Shown piece by piece: positions 1-4,342 of a stretch of 6,792 bases of DNA. The stretch covers positions 1 to 6,792 of the forward strand of contig JAZQIV010000062.1 in assembly GCA_045541305.1 (NCBI GenBank), written 5' to 3'. Position 1 is the first letter of the stretch. Every line of letters begins with the position of its first letter. Below the pieces are notes generated by a model. That model saw nothing but the letters and a program-made list of their open reading frames with translations. It ran no database searches and had not been told where the DNA came from. This stretch comes from RGIG3009 sp045541305. Its GTDB lineage: Bacteria; Bacillota; Clostridia; Oscillospirales; Acutalibacteraceae. The translations under genes and the position numbers were made by a program.

Positions 1-47
1 CGAGTGTGGTGTATGGAATAATTTATTGGGTTACAACATTGTTCTAA
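1..47 (+). CDS. C-terminal end of a membrane protein (partial, runs off left edge)
   Basis: Only the last 14 codons are inside the window, reading SVVYGIIYWVTTLF followed by TAA at 45-47. The first two bases are the tail of a codon that is Ala in the homologous copy. It is credible as coding sequence because the fragment ending at 783 encodes SVVYGFIYWIAMLF in the equivalent frame, and the base differences are mostly synonymous or conservative (for example GTG/GTA, TAT/TAT, GTT/ATC). The residues are hydrophobic and aromatic, which suggests the end of a final transmembrane helix. The family cannot be named from this much sequence. The bidirectional hairpin at 52-82 lies 4 bases after the stop and would terminate this gene. 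Confidence 0.6.
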   Translation, partial: SVVYGIIYWVTTLF

Positions 48-51
48 TATA

Positions 52-82
52 AAAATGCGGCACTAATTTAGTGCCGCATTTT
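52..82. terminator. Bidirectional intrinsic terminator
   Basis: A perfect 14-bp inverted repeat (52-65 with 69-82, loop ATT) has a GC-rich core, TGCGGCACTA/TAGTGCCGCA, flanked by A4 and T4. It therefore has a T-run in both directions. It lies between the convergent stops at 45-47 (plus) and 84-86 (minus), so it can end both transcripts. On the minus strand the T-run extends to five with further AT-rich sequence, making that the stronger direction. Confidence 0.85.
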
Positions 83-83
83 G

Positions 84-572
84 CTATTTATTAAATGATC
101 TTTCTTCATACCAAGCGGGTTTTCTAAACTCGTCCCACTCAATTGTGGAAGAATCAAATAAGAATTGCACTTGAAACCATGGCTCATCGCCCGCACCGTC
201 AAAATAATGATTTCCGTTTTCAAGGGTTCCAAACTCAAAGATTGTTGCACCATGTAGTAATTCATTTATTGCTTTTTCTTTTGCTGTTTCTCCCTCGAAA
301 ATAACCTGAGGTTTATTGGTGTAGTAATTACCATTTTCGTCTTGCTTCCATCCGCCTCTGCCGGGTTCAAATGAAATAATTTTAAAATTGCTAAAAGTGA
401 TTTGTGCAATCTCTATTTCCATATCGGTATTATAGGGGTTTTGTTCAGTGCCTTTATGGATATTCAAGTATCGAACAGAAATAGTTAATGTATTGTCTTT
501 GATGCTTTCCAACTTAAAACAAGTATCGTGAAATTCGAAATCCGAAAAGATATTTGTTGAAGTATATTTCAT
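84..572 (-). CDS. Unknown small protein with N-terminal FEFHD motif
   Basis: A 162-residue soluble protein with no signal peptide or membrane segment. I chose ATG at 572 because a GAGG ribosome site (581-584) lies 8 bases upstream; the longer reading from GTG at 581 would start inside that site. The N-terminus carries FEFHD (residues 12-16). The middle has GRGGWKQDENGNYY, and the C-terminal third is rich in Trp, Phe, Asp and Glu (FDGAGDEPWFQVQF, then WDEFRKPAWYEE). I recall FHD-type N-termini in small uncharacterised proteins, some listed among possible polymorphic-toxin immunity proteins, but I cannot assign a family. It is a monocistron with its own promoter (595-623) and terminator (52-82). 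It is visibly more AT-rich than the genes to its right, which fits recent acquisition. It lies between two homologous membrane-protein 3' ends. The CDS is secure, but its function is unknown. Confidence 0.85.
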   Translation of the reverse strand: MKYTSTNIFSDFEFHDTCFKLESIKDNTLTISVRYLNIHKGTEQNPYNTDMEIEIAQITFSNFKIISFEPGRGGWKQDENGNYYTNKPQVIFEGETAKEKAINELLHGATIFEFGTLENGNHYFDGAGDEPWFQVQFLFDSSTIEWDEFRKPAWYEERSFNK

Positions 573-594
573 ATGCCACACCTCATTTCATTTA

Positions 595-623
595 ATTATA
601 CCACACCGACGTTTTATTGTAAA
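595..623 (-). promoter_or_regulatory. Sigma-A promoter of the FEFHD gene
   Basis: Reading the minus strand, TTTACA (-35, plus coordinates 618-623) is followed by 17 bases and TATAAT (-10, 595-600). The -10 is extended by TGG just upstream. Transcription would begin near 588, giving a leader of about 16 bases that contains only the ribosome binding site. Five of six -35 bases and all six -10 bases match consensus, so constitutive, fairly strong expression is expected. Confidence 0.8.
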
Positions 624-639
624 TATTATTGCAAAATGA

Positions 640-783
640 CTGTGTCCTATATTGACAGCAGCAGAGGGCTTTGTCCTTGGCATGGCGGCGAAAATGTTTT
701 CCATCGCCGGCCCTGTAATTGTATACGGCACGGTGGCGAGTGTGGTATATGGGTTTATTTATTGGATCGCAATGTTGTTTTAA
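640..783 (+). pseudogene. Remnant 3' end of a membrane-protein gene (paralogue of the one at 1-47)
   Basis: An open frame of 47 codons runs from just after TGA at 637-639 to TAA at 781-783. It reads ...EGFVLGMAAKMF, SIAGPVIVYGTVAS, VVYGFIYWIAMLF and looks like one or two C-terminal transmembrane helices. Its last 14 codons match the end of the gene at 1-47. Over 50 aligned bases (1-50 against 737-786) I count 38 identities, and the differences preserve the hydrophobic pattern. There is no ribosome site, no plausible start and no room for the rest of a membrane protein, because the promoter of the minus-strand gene begins at 623. I therefore read it as a truncated second copy. A short single-helix protein starting at the TTG at 652 or an internal ATG is possible but lacks a start signal. 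The family is not recognised. Confidence 0.55.
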
Positions 784-785
784 TT

Positions 786-833
786 GTAGGGGAGGCGTTT
801 CGCCTCCCGCGGGACGGGAAACCCGTCCCCTAC
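786..833. repeat. Compound palindromic intergenic element (REP-like)
   Basis: Outer arms GTAGGGG (786-792) and CCCCTAC (827-833) enclose two adjacent near-perfect hairpins. The first pairs GGGAGGCG (790-797) with CGCCTCCC (801-808) around TTT. The second pairs GGGACGGG (811-818) with CCCGTCCC (822-829) around AAA, with CG-rich bases between them. The nested outer arms plus twin hairpins suggest a small dispersed element rather than a terminator, since there is no T-run on either side. It begins 3 bases after the stop of the membrane-protein remnant. From memory, GTAGGGG-bounded palindromes of this design are common between genes in gut Clostridia. Copy number cannot be judged from one window. 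Confidence 0.65.
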
Positions 834-836
834 GAG

Positions 837-862
837 AAAAGGCTTGACCATTCGGTCAAGCC
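837..862 (-). terminator. Intrinsic terminator of the polysaccharide deacetylase gene
   Basis: On the minus strand, GGCTTGACC (854-862) pairs with GGTCAAGCC (841-849) as a perfect 9-bp stem with a 4-base loop, followed by TTTT (837-840). The stem starts 13 bases after the stop codon of the deacetylase. Confidence 0.85.
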
Positions 863-875
863 GTTCTTGATCGCT

Positions 876-1574
876 TTATAACAACACTTCGGCGTTGGTG
901 CCGTAAAAAATATCGTCGTGGCCGCTGATGAGCTTGAAAAATTCCTCCAGCCGCACCCAGTTTTCAGACGCATAATCCATTTCGAACGCGTGCCCCCACA
1001 CGTAGAAAATCTGCGGGGTGTCGGGCTGCATTGCCAAAAAATTCTCCCCCAGCGCCATCATCTCATCAAAATGCAGATGAAACACGGTGGGGTTGAACTG
1101 ATACAAATTCTCCTGCTTATCAAACGTGCCCGTACACGCAACGGTGCGGCTGTACTGCACCCCCGTGCGCTCGCGCAGCAGCGAGGCCACGCGCGCATCG
1201 TTGGGGCCGTTCGGATACGCCATGCCGATCACCTCATACCCGCACAGCTCCGATAACGCCAAGCGATCCTCTTCCACCTGACGGATCACTTCCGTATCGG
1301 GCAACTCCGTTAAGGTGGGGTGGGTGAGCGAATGCACCGCGACCTCGTGCCCCTCATACACCGCTTTCACGTCCGAGGGGTGCAGCTTGTAATGCGCAAT
1401 GGTGCCCTGCGGCCGCCGCAAAATGCCGCGATTGCCGAGTAGCCCCGAATTGAGATTGAACGTGCATTTGAGCCCGTATCGGTTCATCAGCTCGATCAAC
1501 CGAATATCCTGCGTGGTGCCGTCATCGTAACTGAACGTGACGGCTTTTTTCTTGTCTTGTTCACAAAAGCGCAT
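876..1574 (-). CDS. Polysaccharide deacetylase family protein (NodB/CE4 fold), no signal peptide
   Basis: The 232-residue protein carries the ordered NodB motifs of carbohydrate esterase family 4. These are FSYDDG (residues 14-19; D17 as presumed base, D18 as metal ligand), HSLTH (H81 and H85, metal ligands), AYPNG (119-123), YSRTV around R143, and VWGHAFE with H195 as the late catalytic histidine. Family members remove N- or O-acetyl groups from amino sugars such as GlcNAc or MurNAc using a divalent metal. The length covers the catalytic domain alone. There is no signal peptide or membrane anchor, so it would act in the cytoplasm or on an unusual substrate, unlike the secreted PdaA-type spore-cortex enzymes. 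The ATG at 1574 is supported by GGAGGG (1583-1588) with 8-base spacing. It is a monocistron with promoter at 1605-1633 and terminator at 837-862, divergent from spoVAD. The family call is firm, but the substrate is unknown. Confidence 0.88.
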   Translation of the reverse strand: MRFCEQDKKKAVTFSYDDGTTQDIRLIELMNRYGLKCTFNLNSGLLGNRGILRRPQGTIAHYKLHPSDVKAVYEGHEVAVHSLTHPTLTELPDTEVIRQVEEDRLALSELCGYEVIGMAYPNGPNDARVASLLRERTGVQYSRTVACTGTFDKQENLYQFNPTVFHLHFDEMMALGENFLAMQPDTPQIFYVWGHAFEMDYASENWVRLEEFFKLISGHDDIFYGTNAEVLL

Positions 1575-1604
1575 GCCTGCATCCCTCCACGTGGCATTTT
1601 TTAC

Positions 1605-1633
1605 ATTGTATCATGTCTTTGACGTATTAGCAA
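1605..1633 (-). promoter_or_regulatory. Sigma-A-like promoter of the deacetylase gene
   Basis: On the minus strand, TTGCTA (plus coordinates 1628-1633) is followed by 17 bases and TACAAT (1605-1610). The -10 is extended by TGA immediately upstream, which offsets the weaker -35 (four of six bases). Transcription would start near 1598, about 10 bases before the ribosome site at 1583-1588. Confidence 0.65.
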
Positions 1634-1635
1634 CT

Positions 1636-1664
1636 GTATAAACGTTCGCTTTTTGCGCATACCA
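1636..1664 (+). promoter_or_regulatory. Sigma-G-like (forespore) promoter upstream of spoVAD
   Basis: GTATA (1636-1640), 17 bases, then CATACCA (1658-1664). This closely fits the known sigma-G pattern, roughly GHATR, 17-18 bases, CATNHTA, missing one -10 base. No convincing sigma-A pair faces rightward here: TATAAA at 1637-1642 has no -35 at the right distance. In Bacillus subtilis the spoVA operon is transcribed by sigma-G in the forespore, so the match suits the downstream gene. Transcription would start near 1671, about 9 bases before the ribosome site. Confidence 0.5.
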
Positions 1665-1692
1665 AACACGAAAAACAAGAGGAGGATGCGCT

Positions 1693-2703
1693 ATGCCGGA
1701 ACGGAAAGGACAGTATACCATCGGGTTGTCGGGACGGCCGACGGTGCAGGGCTATGCAGCGGCGGTTGGCAAAAAAGAGGGAGAAGGACCGCTGGGTGCG
1801 GGATTTGATTTGGTGTTTACCGATACCAAGCTGGGCGAAAAAACCTGGGAAAAGGCCGAAAGCCGCCTGCAACGCGAAGCGCTGGGCAAGGCGTTGGATA
1901 AAGCGGGCTTTTCGCCGTCGCAGGTGGACGTGCTGTTTTCGGGCGATCTGCTGAATCAAAACATCGCCTCCACGTTCGGCCTGCGCGATTCGCAGATCCC
2001 GCTTGTTAACCAGTTCGGCGCCTGCTCCACCATGGCGCAAACGCTCGCCATGGCGTCCATTTTTGTGGACAGCGGCGCCGCCGACGTGGCGGCGGCAGTC
2101 ACCTCCTCGCATTTTTGCACCGCGGAACGACAGTTTCGGTTTCCGCTGGAATACGGCGGGCAACGCCCCTCCACCTCGCAATGGACCGCCACCGCGGCAG
2201 GTGCCGTGGTAGTGGGGCTCGGCGGGGGACGGGTGCACATTGCCGACGTGTGCCTCGGCCGCATTGTGGATATGGGCATTATGGATATGAACAACATGGG
2301 TGCCGCCATGGCACCCGCCGCAGCGGATACCCTGCTGCGTTTTTTTGCCGATACCGATACCGCCCCCTCGGATTACGATTGCATCGCCACAGGTGATTTA
2401 GGGGCGGAGGGGAGTGCCCTGTGCAAAACCCTGACCGCCCGCGAGGGTGTGCGCCTTGGCGAAGAATACACCGATTGCGGGTTGCTGCTGTACGACCGCC
2501 AAAAGCAGGACGTGCACGCCGGCGGCAGCGGCTGCGGCTGCTCGGCATCGGTGCTGTGCTCGCACATTTTGGGCAAGCTGGAACGTGGCGCATGGCACAA
2601 CGTGTTGTTCATCGCCACCGGCGCCATGATGTCGCCCACCTCCTCGCAGCAGGGCGAATCCATCCCCGGCATCGCCCACCTGATCCATTTCGTCCGCACC
2701 TGA
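1693..2703 (+). CDS. spoVAD: Stage V sporulation protein AD (SpoVAD)
   Basis: The 336 residues correspond to a full-length SpoVAD (the B. subtilis protein is about 338). SpoVAD has a thiolase-like fold but binds dipicolinic acid. With the other SpoVA proteins it serves DPA uptake into the forespore and release at germination, at the spore inner membrane. Visible signatures are the N-terminal GLSGRPTVQGYAAAVGKKE (11-29), LFSGDLLNQ (81-89), NQFGACSTMAQTLAMAS (106-122; C111 occupies the thiolase-cysteine region), FPLEYGGQRPSTSQWTATAAGA (broken as FPLEYGGQRP, STSQWTATAAGA; 150-171), ATGDLGAEG (232-240), the glycine/cysteine stretch AGGSGCGCSAS (276-286), and a terminal TGAMMSP (309-315). There is no membrane segment, as usual. 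The ATG at 1693 is supported by AGGAGG (1680-1685) with 7-base spacing. Unusually, it stands alone: clostridial spoVAC and spoVAE normally flank it, but here a deacetylase lies upstream and a terminator follows directly. Confidence 0.95.
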   Translation: MPERKGQYTIGLSGRPTVQGYAAAVGKKEGEGPLGAGFDLVFTDTKLGEKTWEKAESRLQREALGKALDKAGFSPSQVDVLFSGDLLNQNIASTFGLRDSQIPLVNQFGACSTMAQTLAMASIFVDSGAADVAAAVTSSHFCTAERQFRFPLEYGGQRPSTSQWTATAAGAVVVGLGGGRVHIADVCLGRIVDMGIMDMNNMGAAMAPAAADTLLRFFADTDTAPSDYDCIATGDLGAEGSALCKTLTAREGVRLGEEYTDCGLLLYDRQKQDVHAGGSGCGCSASVLCSHILGKLERGAWHNVLFIATGAMMSPTSSQQGESIPGIAHLIHFVRT

Positions 2704-2746
2704 AAAAACCACCGAGGAGTAACGGCGGGCCGGGGGGGTGGTTTTT
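2704..2746 (+). terminator. Intrinsic terminator of spoVAD
   Basis: AAAAACCACC (2704-2713) pairs with GGTGGTTTTT (2737-2746) as a 10-bp stem ending in T5 and followed by CTTG. The loop is long (23 bases) and G-rich. The stem begins directly after the TGA, which confirms that spoVAD is not followed by a co-transcribed gene. Confidence 0.75.
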
Positions 2747-2802
2747 CTTGTGCGTTTTTCACAAACTCACCAAAAAGAATTTGAAAAATTTCACTTTTTG
2801 TG

Positions 2803-2831
2803 TTGACTTTTCCAATGCGTTTCCGTATAAT
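2803..2831 (+). promoter_or_regulatory. Strong sigma-A promoter of the esterase/binding-protein unit
   Basis: TTGACT (2803-2808), 17 bases, TATAAT (2826-2831). The 25 or so bases upstream are very AT-rich, with A- and T-runs that could act as an UP element. They include inverted arms CAAAAAG (2771-2777) and CTTTTTG (2794-2800) ending just before the -35, a possible operator. Transcription should start near 2838. It is the only convincing promoter for the three downstream genes. Confidence 0.88.
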
Positions 2832-2837
2832 AAAAGC

Positions 2838-2977
2838 GATTGATAACGAGCGTTTAGAAATGGTAATTCTCTCTTTTTTTGAGAGGATAGCTTTTTTGCG
2901 CCTGTTTTTTTACAGATAATTATCAAGTCTTGATAAATTAGTGCGCGGCGAACTTGCCGTGCGAAGGAGGGCGTGTA
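2838..2977 (+). promoter_or_regulatory. Structured 5' leader of the CE2 esterase gene
   Basis: About 140 untranslated bases lie between the predicted start of transcription and the ATG at 2978. The leader has a CTCTC/GAGAG hairpin around a T-run, a short CTGT/ACAG hairpin with a T6 loop (2902-2915), the palindrome GATAATTATC (2915-2924), and a perfect stem TTATCAA (2920-2926)/TTGATAA (2930-2936). The heptamer TTGATAA also occurs at 2840-2846, at the very 5' end. The first TTGATAA and the last could compete for the same TTATCAA, giving two exclusive folds, or the heptamers could be protein-binding half-sites. CGGC/GCCG arms (2946-2959) sit just before the ribosome site AAGGAGG (2964-2970). I do not recognise a known riboswitch class. 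Confidence 0.4.
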
Positions 2978-4234
2978 ATGGATGCTAAGAACAGCTTGCG
3001 ATGTCTGTTGGCAGCCACTGCGGCAGCGGTGTGTTTGACCGGATGCACCTCACCCGAGCCACCGCCGGCCGAGAGCACGACAACAACCACCGCAACCACA
3101 ACGATTACAACGACGGAGGGGCAATCGGTGAGCAAGACGGAGAGCATCACAACCACAACCGCAACGACAACCGTTGCCTCCTCAACCGCTTCGCAGGGAA
3201 CAACCGCGGGGACGACCGGCACGGCGCCTGCCGAAAGCTTCCAATCCATTGCGGCGAACGATGCCCGCGTGGCGTATCTGAGCCGTGCGAACCCGCTGAT
3301 TCATTCCACCATATTGGAGTGGTCGGGTTCGGGATTTGAACTGGCGGTGCGCGGCGGCACGGTCAAGGCAAATTTGTCGGGCCCCACCACCAACCGCGAT
3401 GCCGCGGTATGGATGGCGGTGTACGTGGACGGTAAACGCACACAAAAGATCGCCTTAAAAGAAGGCGTGGAAGAATGGTACACGTTGGCGGCGAATCTGC
3501 CAACCGATAAAGTCACCACGATCCGTGTGGTAAAACTCAGCGAGGCAAGCTGGGGACAGGCTGTGCTGCAGGGAATCAAGGTCAGCGGCGAGCTGCTCAA
3601 GCCCACCTTGCCGGATAGACGGATTTTGTGGATCGGTGATTCCATCACCTGCGGTTTCGGTGTGTTGGGCAAAAAATCCACCGAACCGTTCAGCACCCGC
3701 ACACAGGACGTCACGTTAACGTACGGCTGGTTGCTGTCGGATGCGTTTGGCGCCCAGCGTCACATCGTTTCGGTGAGCGGGTACGGTGTCGCCACCGCGA
3801 ACACGGGCAGCACCACCGATGGCTTGATCCCCAAAATCTATCCGCAAATCGGCTTGCAAAACACCGCCAAATGGGATCACGAGAAGTACCAACCGGACTT
3901 GATCGTTGTAAACCTCGGCACCAACGACGTATACGGCGGCACCGATGCCGCCACGCTGCGCGGCGGCGTGCGTTCTTTCCTCACACAGCTGCGCGCGGCA
4001 CACCCGTCGGCGACCATCGTGTGGGTATACGGCCTGATGCGGGATGATTTTTCGCAGGATATACAAGCCGAGGTGGAAGCGTTTGCAAAAACCGATCCCG
4101 CGGTGCATTTCCTGCCTGCCGCGATTGCTAAAGGCAGCGCGGAGATCGGTTCCATGGATCACCCGAGCGACGATGCACACGCGCGCCTGGCCAAAACCTT
4201 GCAACCGCAATTACGTTCCATCATGGGATGGTAA
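2978..4234 (+). CDS. Secreted lipoprotein acetyl esterase, carbohydrate esterase family 2 (SGNH hydrolase)
   Basis: A 418-residue protein. A signal peptide ends in the lipobox LTGC (C23), so it should be lipid-anchored outside the membrane. Residues ~33-82 are a Thr-rich tether (runs such as TTTTTATTTITTT). Residues ~88-205 look like the N-terminal beta-sandwich of CE2 enzymes. Residues ~210-418 are the SGNH domain: GDSITCG with nucleophile S222, SVSGYG (265-270), NLGTND with N316 in the oxyanion hole, and DHPSDDAH with catalytic H395. CE2 enzymes remove O-acetyl groups, mainly 6-O, from xylan, glucomannan and their fragments. The ATG at 2978 follows AAGGAGG by 7 bases; an in-frame TTG at 2954 lies ahead of the ribosome site and is rejected. 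It leads the unit with the binding protein and repeat protein, fitting surface deacetylation of plant polysaccharide. The fold and motifs are clear, but substrate and CE2 versus a neighbouring SGNH family are less certain. Confidence 0.88.
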   Translation: MDAKNSLRCLLAATAAAVCLTGCTSPEPPPAESTTTTTATTTITTTEGQSVSKTESITTTTATTTVASSTASQGTTAGTTGTAPAESFQSIAANDARVAYLSRANPLIHSTILEWSGSGFELAVRGGTVKANLSGPTTNRDAAVWMAVYVDGKRTQKIALKEGVEEWYTLAANLPTDKVTTIRVVKLSEASWGQAVLQGIKVSGELLKPTLPDRRILWIGDSITCGFGVLGKKSTEPFSTRTQDVTLTYGWLLSDAFGAQRHIVSVSGYGVATANTGSTTDGLIPKIYPQIGLQNTAKWDHEKYQPDLIVVNLGTNDVYGGTDAATLRGGVRSFLTQLRAAHPSATIVWVYGLMRDDFSQDIQAEVEAFAKTDPAVHFLPAAIAKGSAEIGSMDHPSDDAHARLAKTLQPQLRSIMGW

Positions 4235-4342
4235 CCGTATATAAAAAGGAACAAAAAAGAGAAATACACGGGAGGGGATAGACGGTTCGGCTTTATGTGA
4301 TGGCATTCAACAACGACGACGAAATAAGGAGGAATACACAAA

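Noticed and set aside
573..881. 102-residue plus-strand open frame across the palindrome
   Set aside because: It translates the palindromic element and overlaps the remnant in another frame. The remnant frame is the one with a homologous counterpart at 1-47.
1627..2238. 203-residue minus-strand open frame opposite spoVAD
   Set aside because: Its product is rich in Arg, His and Gly without motifs, and it overlaps the certain spoVAD coding region. It is a composition shadow of GC-rich codons.
2841..2856. CcpA cre-like site (TGATAACG...) just after the esterase promoter
   Set aside because: Only the left half resembles the cre consensus; the right half has several mismatches.
2954..2977. Upstream TTG start for the esterase
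   Set aside because: It would place the ribosome binding site inside the coding region and add charged residues ahead of a normal lipoprotein signal peptide; the ATG at 2978 has ideal spacing.
3074..3223. Short tandem DNA repeat or CRISPR-like periodicity in the esterase gene
   Set aside because: The periodicity comes from consecutive Thr codons (ACA/ACC/ACG) in a linker, with no fixed repeat unit or spacers.
4216..4245. Possible promoter with TATATAA near 4238 ahead of the binding protein
   Set aside because: No -35 resembling TTGACA lies 16-18 bases upstream; the best candidate, TTCCAT at 18 bases, is poor.
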